22,460 nt of DNA, taken from GCA-2786165 sp964625775. Lineage in GTDB: Bacteria > Pseudomonadota > Gammaproteobacteria > Legionellales > Legionellaceae. The stretch covers positions 1 to 22,460 of the forward strand of contig CAZVEH010000035.1 in the NCBI GenBank assembly GCA_964625775.1, read 5' to 3'. The stretch's first letter is position 1; every line of letters begins with the position of its first letter. The notes under the pieces are model-generated. The model saw only the letters and a list, made by a program, of their open reading frames with translations. It ran no database searches and was not told the origin of the DNA. This document shows positions 15,588 to 22,460 of this stretch, in pieces. A program made the position numbers and the translations under genes.

Positions 15588-16148
15588 TTATGCGTGTTCT
15601 GGCGCAACCTTATAAATGCCAGGCGCATTTCTTAAATATTCTTTGTAGTCCATACCATAACCAAATACATAGTGATCGTCGACTTGTAACCCTACAAAAT
15701 CCGCTTTTTGCAAACCTAAAGGCACACGTTTTTGGTATTTATCCACCAATACTGCGCTGTATACTTCTGCTGCGCCCATGGTTTCAATTTCAGCCAGAAT
15801 CGCCGCCAAAGTAACCCCACCGTCTAAAATATCGTCCACAACCAATACTGTGCGCCCCCGCAAATCCGTACCTGGTTTCACTTTCCAATGCAACGTACCA
15901 CCACTCATTTCACCCTGGTAACGCGTTGCATGAACATAATCCACTTCAAGAGGAAAATTCAAGCGTAACAGTAAATTACCCACGGGTACCAATCCACCAA
16001 TCATCACACAAATGATCACAGGATTCTTGTGAGACAGTGTTTGATGAATCTCGGTGGCCATATTATCTAAAGCATGATTGATTTGTTCCATCGAAAATAA
16101 TAATGTTGAGCGTTCAAATACTTCATTAATTTGTTCCGTGATACTCAT
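15588..16148 (-). CDS. hpt: Hypoxanthine-guanine phosphoribosyltransferase
   Basis: This purine-salvage enzyme joins hypoxanthine or guanine to PRPP, giving IMP or GMP in the cytosol. The PRPP loop VLVVDDILDGGVTL (101-114) is canonical, with the dipeptide/flexible-loop region ARYQGEMSGG (75-84) and the base-binding lysine and hydrophobic residues in VDKYQKR ... KADFVGLQV. Length 186 residues from ATG 16148, with AAGGTTGGA upstream; the frame extends to 16268, overlapping the preceding gene, and the extra residues are not HPRT-like. It is the last gene of the aspS-mutH-methyltransferase-hpt cluster; its start lies 11 bp past the preceding stop. Confidence 0.93.
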   Translation of the reverse strand: MSITEQINEVFERSTLLFSMEQINHALDNMATEIHQTLSHKNPVIICVMIGGLVPVGNLLLRLNFPLEVDYVHATRYQGEMSGGTLHWKVKPGTDLRGRTVLVVDDILDGGVTLAAILAEIETMGAAEVYSAVLVDKYQKRVPLGLQKADFVGLQVDDHYVFGYGMDYKEYLRNAPGIYKVAPEHA

Positions 16149-16159
16149 AAAGTCCAACC

Positions 16160-16864
16160 TTAAGTTTGTGCCAAATAAAATTCGTCTCGTAATGTGCAAG
16201 AGACAGATGTCATACAAGGAGCATGTTTTTGCATGATCAAACAATAAAAGCCTGCAGGATAAGGCCACACCATTTTACCCATTTGATTTAAAAATGCCAG
16301 TTTATGTATCCAAGTTTCTTGATGAATGGGCGGTATATAGTAAAAACTCGATAACATACATTGTTGATAGCCGCGAGATAGCATGGCATGCTTTAAAGAA
16401 AGCGACGAACTTAAGGTCGCTGTAGCATGTGCAAAACAAGATAAGCGTCCCCAACGTAACGATGCCCCCCAAAAACTCCATGGATTGATCCCCAAAAAAA
16501 CAACATATCCCATTGATTTTAAAACACGGTCTATTTCATCCATCGGATGCTTACCTTGCGCAGCAGCTTCCATCGTCAAAGGAGCTACCACACAATCGAT
16601 GCTGTCTCGTTCCAGGGGCAAAGCTGTCATAGAGGCTCTGATACCGTTGCCCACATCAACAGCGGGACTTACGAACCATTTATAAGAATAATGCAATGCG
16701 TTCAACCATGGGTTCTCACCACAATCCCCCAGTTGCAATAAATATTTACCACGCAGTGAAAGTTGGTTCAGGGTTAATTCGGCTGCAAAGGCTTGCGCCA
16801 CGCCATGTCCCTGTGGCGTTTGGAACCAAGATTGTAACGCAATATATTTATTTCGTTCGTCCAT
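16160..16864 (-). CDS. Putative SAM-dependent methyltransferase, YafS-like
   Basis: 234 residues from ATG 16864. A class I methyltransferase fold is suggested by a motif I-like strand-loop (GKYLLQLGDCGENPWL, about 39-54), a motif III/IV region (LPLERDSIDCVVAPLTMEAA, 82-101) and a conserved 'DEIDRVLKSMGYVVFLGINPWSFWG' helix-strand typical of proteobacterial proteins encoded beside rnhA (YafS in E. coli). The motif I glycines are weak (LGDCGENP), so SAM binding is likely but not certain and the substrate is unknown. Here it lies between mutH and hpt rather than beside rnhA. The C-terminus is Cys-rich (CLIMQKHAPCMTSVSC). Confidence 0.72.
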   Translation of the reverse strand: MDERNKYIALQSWFQTPQGHGVAQAFAAELTLNQLSLRGKYLLQLGDCGENPWLNALHYSYKWFVSPAVDVGNGIRASMTALPLERDSIDCVVAPLTMEAAAQGKHPMDEIDRVLKSMGYVVFLGINPWSFWGASLRWGRLSCFAHATATLSSSLSLKHAMLSRGYQQCMLSSFYYIPPIHQETWIHKLAFLNQMGKMVWPYPAGFYCLIMQKHAPCMTSVSCTLRDEFYLAQT

Positions 16865-16896
16865 TAGACACTACCATTGGTATCTATCACACATCA

Positions 16897-17544
16897 TCAC
16901 TTTGATAATATACTTCTTGCGGTAAAACTGCTACGTAAATAAAACCCGCGAGGCAGTGTCAACACTTTCTGTCCCTGTTCATCAAAACCATAACACACGG
17001 CCCTGGCATCTGCAGCTTTGGGTCTAATTTGTAAATAGTCACCCATGCTGGCAGACAATTCGTGTAATCTACCCATTGAGACCATGGCCGTTAAGTCCGT
17101 CCAATCCTGAGCAAGAATACGTTGCTCCTCAGTCGAAGGCGACCATAGTAGGGCTTTACCAATCCGACGATGAGCATAAGGAATCAGTGGATCGGCTTCA
17201 ATCGGGATCCACAACACGCGCCGTAATTTTGCCCAACATTGAGAGGTTTCCCATGTTTGCTCTTGAATGGTCAATAAAGGAATTGAGGTAATAAAAGTAG
17301 ATTCTGCGGGTTTACCCGAAGCGTGGATAGGTAATGTTTTGAGTTCAATACCCAGCTCAACAAAATCAGGCAATGATTGATTACCCGCGGTGGTACCGAG
17401 TGCTTTTTCTAGGGCACTACCGGCCCAACCTTTGCGCTGTATTGCATGCTCAGGAATAACCAGTTGAAGATGGCTGGCCAACTGACGCAAACTATAGCCC
17501 TCAATCGATCGACAACGAGCCAACAGTTCACGTTCAGTGTCCAT
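16897..17544 (-). CDS. mutH: DNA mismatch repair endonuclease MutH
   Basis: MutH nicks the unmethylated strand at hemimethylated GATC sites when activated by MutS-MutL. The 215-residue protein has the family layout, and the metal-binding DX7EXK motif is intact: Asp60, Glu67, Lys69 in LPDFVELGIELKTLPI, with an upstream Glu46 in KGWAGSALEKALG. The segments STFITSIPLL and GRLHELSASMGDYLQIRPKA are MutH-like. ATG 17544 lies 3 bp after the aspS stop. Its presence implies Dam methylation in this organism, although dam is not in the window. Confidence 0.93.
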   Translation of the reverse strand: MDTERELLARCRSIEGYSLRQLASHLQLVIPEHAIQRKGWAGSALEKALGTTAGNQSLPDFVELGIELKTLPIHASGKPAESTFITSIPLLTIQEQTWETSQCWAKLRRVLWIPIEADPLIPYAHRRIGKALLWSPSTEEQRILAQDWTDLTAMVSMGRLHELSASMGDYLQIRPKAADARAVCYGFDEQGQKVLTLPRGFYLRSSFTARSILSK

Positions 17545-17547
17545 AAC

Positions 17548-19320
17548 TCATACTTTAGGTCTGATGCTAATACCCAGTTCGGTCAACTGCGCCACGCCTG
17601 TGGCGGAAGGTGCATTGGTGAGCAGACAAGCGGCCGATTGTGTTTTGGGGAACGCTATGACGTCCCGAATAGAGGTCGAACCTGTGAGCAGCATGGCCAA
17701 ACGATCTAGACCCAATGCAATCCCACCATGAGGAGGACAGCCAAAACGCAACGCATCCAGTAAAAAGCCAAATTTTTCGCGCGCAACATCAGCCTCAATC
17801 CCTAGCAAATCAAACACAGTTTGCTGTAACAATGGATTGTGAATACGAATCGACCCTCCACCGATCTCATAACCATTGATAACGATGTCATAAGCTTTGG
17901 CCACAGACTCCAAAGGACGAGTTCGCAAAGCCTCTGGCTGTAAATCTTGTGGAGAAGTAAAGGGATGATGCATGGCTTGAAGCATGCCTGTTTGCTCGTC
18001 TTTTTCAAACATAGGCCAGTCAATGATCCAGACCAAACGCCAATCAGACGTTAATAATTTTCGATCGTGACCCAGTTTGATACGCAAAGCGCCCATGGCG
18101 TCATTGACAACTTTTTCGCGATCAGCGCCAAAGAAAACCACATCTCCGGTTTGAGCGTTCAAGCGCTCAATAATCGCCAAAACTTGGGTCTCCGATAAGA
18201 ACTTTAAAATCGGGGATTGCAAACCAGCAAAGCCCGCTGCACGATCATTGACTTTGATGTAGGCCAACCCTTTTGCACCATATTGTCCAACAAACGCAGC
18301 ATAATCATCAAATTCTTTACGGCTGAGCTCGCACCCAGCGGGCAATGTCATCGCAACCACGCGACTGCCTTGCGACTGCGCGGCCGCAGAGAATACTTTA
18401 AATTCACAATCACGGACCAAATCGTCGATATCTACCAGTTCTAAAGGATTCCGTAAATCCGGCTTATCACTCCCAAATCGACGCATGGCTTCAGCATATG
18501 TCATAGTGGGTAGCTTTTCAGGCAACTCAATCTCTAGCACTGTGCGAAAAATATGCTGTAATAAGCCTTCGATCAGCTGCATCACTGCGGATTGATCGAT
18601 AAAAGACATTTCAATATCTAACTGGGTAAATTCAGGTTGTCGGTCGGCACGCAAATCTTCGTCTCGAAAACAGCGAACAATTTGGTAATATTTGTTGAAA
18701 CCAGACATCATCAGCAATTGCTTGAACAATTGCGGAGACTGCGGTAATGCATAAAACTCGCCTGGATGCACACGAGAAGGCACCAAATAATCACGTGCTC
18801 CTTCTGGAGTGGCTTTGGTCAGCATAGGCGTTTCAATATCAATAAACGCCTGCTCATTTAAATAATCACGCATGGCGCGCGTTAGTTGATGGCGTAGTTT
18901 TAAATTGTCCTGCATTTGCGAGCGTCGCAAATCTAAATAACGATAACGATATCGCAGATCTTCGCCCACGGTTTGATAATCATCGGGCAAAAAAGGAGGA
19001 GTTTGAGCTTGATTAAGGATATCTAATTGGCTGGCAATCACTTCAACACGCCCAGTAGCAAGCTGCGCATTTTGCATACCCAGCGGTCTAGCACGCACTT
19101 GGCCTGAAATACATACGACATATTCGTGCCGTAGGGTTTCGGCAACTGCAAAAACCTCCTGGTTTTCAGGTTCATACACCACTTGCAATAAGCCAGAATG
19201 GTCGCGAATATCCAGGAAAATAACACCACCATGATCGCGTCGATTATGCACCCAACCGCTTACGGTGACGGACTGCCCTATCATCGTTTCATTTACTTGG
19301 GTACAATCGTGCGATCTCAT
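17548..19320 (-). CDS. aspS: Aspartyl-tRNA synthetase, bacterial type
   Basis: AspRS charges tRNA-Asp with aspartate in the cytosol. The 590-residue length is typical: N-terminal OB-fold anticodon domain (1-105), class II catalytic core with motif 2 in RCFRDEDLRADRQPEF (216-231) and motif 3 GIALGLDRLAMLL (533-545, Arg540), and the bacterial GAD insert (about 300-420). His30 (RRDHGG) and Gly81 (RPLGMQN) match the residues of Pseudomonas aeruginosa AspRS linked to relaxed specificity, whereas E. coli has Leu and Lys there. It may thus also charge tRNA-Asn. Start is ATG 19320; the in-frame TTG at 19335 is less likely. It leads the operon with mutH. Confidence 0.96.
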   Translation of the reverse strand: MRSHDCTQVNETMIGQSVTVSGWVHNRRDHGGVIFLDIRDHSGLLQVVYEPENQEVFAVAETLRHEYVVCISGQVRARPLGMQNAQLATGRVEVIASQLDILNQAQTPPFLPDDYQTVGEDLRYRYRYLDLRRSQMQDNLKLRHQLTRAMRDYLNEQAFIDIETPMLTKATPEGARDYLVPSRVHPGEFYALPQSPQLFKQLLMMSGFNKYYQIVRCFRDEDLRADRQPEFTQLDIEMSFIDQSAVMQLIEGLLQHIFRTVLEIELPEKLPTMTYAEAMRRFGSDKPDLRNPLELVDIDDLVRDCEFKVFSAAAQSQGSRVVAMTLPAGCELSRKEFDDYAAFVGQYGAKGLAYIKVNDRAAGFAGLQSPILKFLSETQVLAIIERLNAQTGDVVFFGADREKVVNDAMGALRIKLGHDRKLLTSDWRLVWIIDWPMFEKDEQTGMLQAMHHPFTSPQDLQPEALRTRPLESVAKAYDIVINGYEIGGGSIRIHNPLLQQTVFDLLGIEADVAREKFGFLLDALRFGCPPHGGIALGLDRLAMLLTGSTSIRDVIAFPKTQSAACLLTNAPSATGVAQLTELGISIRPKV

Positions 19321-19349
19321 ATGTTTGCCTATCAAAAAAGGAAGTCAAG

Positions 19350-19379
19350 ATATTATCATTCAGATTGATTGACAGGCAA
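19350..19379 (-). promoter_or_regulatory. Possible sigma70 promoter for aspS
   Basis: On the minus strand, TTGCCT (19379-19374) and TAATAT (19355-19350) are spaced by 18 bp, putting the likely start of transcription about 20-25 nt before the aspS ATG. It sits in the 79-bp gap after the DUF2892 gene. Confidence 0.4.
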
Positions 19380-19399
19380 GCACAACCTATGCGCGGGTT

Positions 19400-19603
19400 C
19401 TATTTTTTTTGATTCTGTCTCCACTTGTCCGCCAAAACGCGAATTCCGCACCAGCCCAATGCACCCTCAGCAATTAAGATGACACCCACCAGAAAGTAAA
19501 ACATAGCACCCATGCCTATCAATACACCTAGACACAGAATAATACCTATGACAGTACGATTAATACGATCATTATTATCAATATTACAGGTTACGGGTAA
19601 CAT
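19400..19603 (-). CDS. Small DUF2892 (YgaP-like) membrane protein
   Basis: The 67-residue protein matches the DUF2892 family: NDRINRTVIGIILCLG near the start, two hydrophobic helices (about 17-34 and 37-53), and the GWCGIRVL end, a variant of the usual GWCPLY. Such proteins are inner-membrane and of unknown role; in YgaP the same segment anchors a rhodanese. Start ATG 19603 has a GGAG site 7 bp upstream. It may be expressed alone, since a possible aspS promoter lies downstream. Confidence 0.82.
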   Translation of the reverse strand: MLPVTCNIDNNDRINRTVIGIILCLGVLIGMGAMFYFLVGVILIAEGALGWCGIRVLADKWRQNQKK

Positions 19604-19729
19604 AATTCACTCCATTTCATAACAATCAAATTGCGGACAGTCTCTAGAATACATGGAATTCATAAAAGTTCAAAGTGATTGGCTCAGGGCAAACGCATCT
19701 AAATTTTCAACATTAAAGCCATCTCTTTC

Positions 19730-19818
19730 GCCTACCTACCGTGCTTTATACACAGTATCCAAACGATCTCGATTCGAGATTGAAACTGGATTCCGCGCAT
19801 GAAGGGCGGAACGTAGGC
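19730..19818. repeat. Nested palindromic segment upstream of the ETF-QO gene
   Basis: The outer pair gcctac (19730-19735) / gtaggc (19813-19818) encloses a perfect 7-1-7 dyad atctcga-t-tcgagat (19766-19780) and a ttccgc/gcggaa pair (19791-19796 / 19806-19811). The 310-bp gap 19604-19913 holds no other feature I can support. The 7-1-7 dyad could be an operator for the downstream gene, or all of it could be one decayed repeat. Confidence 0.45.
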
Positions 19819-19913
19819 ACACTGGTTATACTATATTTATTTGTGGTGATTGGCCTCAACCACAATCTATGGCAGACTTAAGAGGGTTTTTTCAGGTTAA
19901 AAAGGATATCGAC

Positions 19914-21542
19914 GTGGAACATGACATCATGGAATACGATGTGGTGATTGTTGGTGCAGGCCCTTCTGGCTTAGCAGCAGCCATTCGCCTCAAACAACTG
20001 GCGCATGACCATAAACAAAATTTGAGCGTCTGTGTGTTAGAAAAAGGCGCGCAGATTGGTGCACACATTATCTCCGGCGCGGTCTTAGATCCAAGAAGTC
20101 TCCAAACTCTTTTACCTGAGTCATGGGAAACCGCACCTTTATCGACACCGGTCACCGAGGATTATTTTTATCTGCTGTCGCAGCAGCATGCAATGCGCCT
20201 CCCTACCCCAAAACCCATGCGCAATGAAGGCAATTACATCATCTCCTTAGGAGAACTATGCCAATTCTTAGCCAAACAAGCCGAAGCACTTGGCTGTGAA
20301 ATTTACCCAGGATTTGCAGCGAGCCAACTGCTTTTTGATGACAATCATGTGGTTACAGGCGTTGCAACCGGAGACTTGGGGGTCGATAAAAACGGCGTCA
20401 AAACCGCTAACTATCAAGCGGGCATGCATTTAAAAGCCAAGCAAACCCTGTTTGCCGAAGGATGTCGTGGTGAATTAAGCCAAGAATTGATGAAGCGATT
20501 TCAATTACGTCTCAGCTGCGATCCACAAACCTATGCCATTGGCCTGAAAGAAATATGGACCATTCCCAAGGAACAACATCGGCTTGGAACCGTATTACAT
20601 ACGATTGGCTGGCCACTCTCGCAAGATGTGTATGGAGGATCGTTTGTCTATCATATGGCCGGCGATAAAATTGCTTTGGGCTTGGTCGTTGGTTTGGATT
20701 ATAAAAATCCTTGGTTAAATCCCTTTGGTGAGTTACAGCGGCTAAAAACCCATCCCATGCTGCGTCGTTTATTAGAGGGAGGTGAACGCATCGCATACGG
20801 TGCACGTGCGCTGAATGAAGGCGGATGGCAGTCCATGCCCAAACTCACCTTCCCCGGTGGTGTTTTGATTGGCGATGGCGCAGGATTTTTGAATGTCCCT
20901 AAAATCAAAGGGATTCATACCGCCATGCAATCAGGCATGTTAGCAGCAGAAACCACGTTTGAACTTCTCAAGCCGCAAAACGCACCCATCAATGAAAATA
21001 TGGCCTACGGCGATGCGGTCAAATCGTCTTGGATAGCAGAAGAGTTGTATGCCGTACGAAATATCCGACCCGGCTTTCGCTTTGGTCTGTGGATGGGATT
21101 GGCTTTGGCAGCTTTTGAAACGTATATCACGCGCGGCAAATCTCCATGGACATTACACAACCACGCCGATCATTTGACCCTTAGCCCAGCCAAACAAGCC
21201 AAGCCTATTGCCTACCCAAATCCTGATGGCGTCTTGACCTACGATATATTGTCTTCAGTCTATTTATCCAATACATTTCATGAAGAAAACCAACCTTGTC
21301 ATTTGAAGTTAAGGGATCGATCTTTAGCCATCTCCTTGAACTATCAGCAATACGCATCTCCGGAAACACGCTACTGCCCTGCTGGCGTTTATGAGATCGT
21401 CAATGGGACACATGGATTACAATTGCAAATCAACGCTCAAAACTGTCTGCATTGTAAAACCTGCGATATCAAAGATCCCGAGCAAAACATCAAATGGACT
21501 GCCCCCGAAGGGGGTGGTGGACCCAATTATGTGGGCATGTGA
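19914..21542 (+). CDS. Electron-transfer flavoprotein-ubiquinone oxidoreductase
   Basis: ETF-QO passes electrons from reduced electron-transfer flavoprotein to ubiquinone at the inner membrane, serving acyl-CoA and amino-acid oxidation. The 542-residue product begins with the FAD-binding Rossmann motif YDVVIVGAGPSGLAAA (Gly14, 16, 19), has the ISGAVLDP and GCRGELS segments, the second FAD motif GGVLIGDGAGFLNVPKIKG, and a C-terminal 4Fe-4S site with Cys488, 511, 514 and 517 (RYCPAG, CLHCKTCDIKDP) before PEGGGGPNYVGM. I choose GTG 19914 because AAAAAGGA ends 8 bp before it; ATG 19869 and ATG 19929 are alternatives without ribosome sites. etfAB is not in the window. Its end overlaps the convergent gene by 16 bp. 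Confidence 0.93.
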   Translation: MEHDIMEYDVVIVGAGPSGLAAAIRLKQLAHDHKQNLSVCVLEKGAQIGAHIISGAVLDPRSLQTLLPESWETAPLSTPVTEDYFYLLSQQHAMRLPTPKPMRNEGNYIISLGELCQFLAKQAEALGCEIYPGFAASQLLFDDNHVVTGVATGDLGVDKNGVKTANYQAGMHLKAKQTLFAEGCRGELSQELMKRFQLRLSCDPQTYAIGLKEIWTIPKEQHRLGTVLHTIGWPLSQDVYGGSFVYHMAGDKIALGLVVGLDYKNPWLNPFGELQRLKTHPMLRRLLEGGERIAYGARALNEGGWQSMPKLTFPGGVLIGDGAGFLNVPKIKGIHTAMQSGMLAAETTFELLKPQNAPINENMAYGDAVKSSWIAEELYAVRNIRPGFRFGLWMGLALAAFETYITRGKSPWTLHNHADHLTLSPAKQAKPIAYPNPDGVLTYDILSSVYLSNTFHEENQPCHLKLRDRSLAISLNYQQYASPETRYCPAGVYEIVNGTHGLQLQINAQNCLHCKTCDIKDPEQNIKWTAPEGGGGPNYVGM

Positions 21543-22150
21543 CGCGCAATAACTGCCAATGAGGGCTCCAGGGGACTCACAAACAACGCATTAAATACCT
21601 CAGACGAGAAAGTCTGAGACATAGAGCCCTTTGGTTGAAACTGGTTCATATGTAGCAACGCTGCGCGAAAATCAGCTTCTTCTCTTTGTAATGCATCTTC
21701 ATTCAAATCTGCATGGTGATCATGATTGAACGTCAATATGTCCACAAAAAACAAGCCATAGTGCAAGTCAGAGGTCATGTGACCCGCCTCATTCAACATC
21801 CTAAATTGACGTACGGTATCTTTTAAATAGTCGAGATAACGGGTTCGTATGTCAAATTTTAAATGCTGAATTTCTAACTGTAACTGCTCTTCAGATCCAA
21901 AATATCTTCGTAGTAAATTTTGATTGTAACGCACTTTTTCCGCATGCTCTGGCGCAGCCATGTCATCTGCTTTTTCAAGCCAAGACATAAAATCATTGAT
22001 ATGCTTTCGCTTGGCTTGGTAGACTTGCTCTTGTGCTTCCATATGGCGTATCTTTGCGTGAAACAACCTAGATCCCGTTAAGATAACATGTTGTTTTGCG
22101 TCTTCTAGTCTTTGTTTATTTGTAAAAAACATCATCAACAGATAATCCAC
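21527..22150 (-). CDS. Unrecognised helical protein
   Basis: 207 residues from GTG 22150, or 202 from ATG 22135 (both with weak ribosome sites). I do not recognise the family. The sequence looks almost wholly alpha-helical and charged, with likely coiled-coil segments (about 15-65, EDAKQHVIL...AKRKHINDFM, and 85-120, SEEQLQLEIQHLKFDIRTRY). A His/Asp cluster NHDHHADLNED lies at about 143-153. No signal peptide or membrane helix is evident, so it is probably cytosolic. The coding frame is long, uninterrupted, and of natural composition, and its 3' end overlaps the ETF-QO gene by 16 bp in antisense. In a Legionella-like organism it could be a lineage-specific or effector-like protein, but nothing in the sequence shows that. 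Confidence 0.6.
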   Translation of the reverse strand: MDYLLMMFFTNKQRLEDAKQHVILTGSRLFHAKIRHMEAQEQVYQAKRKHINDFMSWLEKADDMAAPEHAEKVRYNQNLLRRYFGSEEQLQLEIQHLKFDIRTRYLDYLKDTVRQFRMLNEAGHMTSDLHYGLFFVDILTFNHDHHADLNEDALQREEADFRAALLHMNQFQPKGSMSQTFSSEVFNALFVSPLEPSLAVIARHMPT

Positions 22151-22191
22151 GTAAAAGAGTATTATTGTATCACATTGAATACAATAAAAAC

Positions 22192-22267
22192 ATAAAAAAG
22201 TAACTACTCAGGTACTCCCACCGCCTAAGCCCCTCGACTTATTCGAGGGGCTTAGGCGAGTAGTTAC
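22192..22267 (-). terminator. Long nested hairpin, terminator-like for leftward transcripts
   Basis: An inner perfect 15-bp stem (22223-22237 with 22243-22257, loop cttat) and an outer perfect 10-bp stem (gtaactactc 22200-22209 with gagtagttac 22258-22267) are stacked. On the left strand only, 13 bases (22210-22222) separate them as a bulge. On the minus strand the hairpin is followed by TTTTTTATG, a good U-tract, so it could end transcripts coming from beyond the right edge. It might also be a palindromic repeat element. It lies about 50 bp upstream of the unrecognised gene. Confidence 0.65.
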
Positions 22268-22406
22268 AAAAAAAGGGGTAAAAAGGCTACGTGTATAGAG
22301 TCACGGCTGGCCATTAAAAAACAGCACATTGTTCGAGCCTGATGTATCGTCTCAAAAATTAGAAAAAAACAAAGCAAACCTATGATAAAGTTCAATATGG
22401 AACGCA

Positions 22407-22442
22407 GTAACTCCCCACGTCATCCCGAGCGCAGCGAGGGAT
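22407..22442. repeat. 36-bp edge repeat, right copy
   Basis: Exact inverted copy of 17-52. The stretch 22268-22406 before it holds nothing I can identify. Confidence 0.85.
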
Positions 22443-22460
22443 TGTAAGTCTCAAATTTAG

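Noticed and set aside
1..22460. CRISPR array, toxin-antitoxin pair, prophage or defence island
   Set aside because: I saw no regularly spaced direct repeats, Cas, integrase or phage genes; the repeats present are inverted pairs or lie within a coding region.

Overview
The window reads as ordinary chromosome of a gamma-proteobacterium with moderate GC content (roughly mid-40s %, judged by eye). Several features suggest the Legionellales (Legionella/Coxiella-like bacteria) or a relative: E. coli-like blocks accD-folC-dedD-cvpA and dacA-ybeD-lipB, a DedA/LssY-type membrane protein, an outer-membrane barrel carrying the 'QPDIEKSY' and 'GYEFADWG' segments I associate with Legionella surface proteins, and many dispersed palindromic intergenic repeats. 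The taxonomic placement is an inference. I see no rRNA, tRNA, CRISPR array, prophage or complete insertion sequence.

Layout. 1-306: edge repeat, a broken GIY-YIG nuclease remnant and small hairpins. 307-3672 (minus): accD, folC, a dedD-like SPOR gene and cvpA, packed with 1-nt overlaps or gaps of a few nt; purF, the usual next gene, is not in the window. 3805-5313: a secreted L,D-transpeptidase (plus) converging on lipoprotein RlpA (minus), with a 9-bp overlap at the stops. 5398-5703: two mobile-looking palindromic elements, one a probable MITE. 5704-9845 (minus): dacA, ybeD, lipB and a 676-residue DedA/PAP2-like/LssY protein whose PAP2 active site looks destroyed. 9978-10107: a palindromic repeat. 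10204-10908 (minus): a secreted protein of unknown function. 11204-14478 (plus): a barrel protein with a repeat-expanded N-terminus, followed 11 bp later by a large secreted protein built of cysteine-paired Ig-like modules and a cysteine-laced beta-propeller; this pair is the most distinctive part. 14662-15372 (plus): a YafK/DpaA-like YkuD protein. 15588-19320 (minus): aspS, mutH, a methyltransferase-like gene and hpt, with a DUF2892 gene upstream. 19914-21542 (plus): ETF-ubiquinone oxidoreductase, converging with an unrecognised coiled-coil-like gene (21527-22150). 22200-22442: a strong nested hairpin and an inverted copy of the edge repeat.

Functional themes are the cell envelope (RlpA, PBP5-type DacA, two YkuD proteins, SPOR proteins, CvpA, DedA, surface proteins), lipid, folate and lipoate cofactor metabolism, translation and repair (a probably non-discriminating AspRS, MutH), purine salvage, and electron transfer from fatty-acid or amino-acid oxidation to quinone. 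I found no clear new defence or mobile system. The best candidates for novelty are the surface-protein pair at 11204-14478, the degenerate LssY-type fusion, two unknown genes and the variety of intergenic palindromes.
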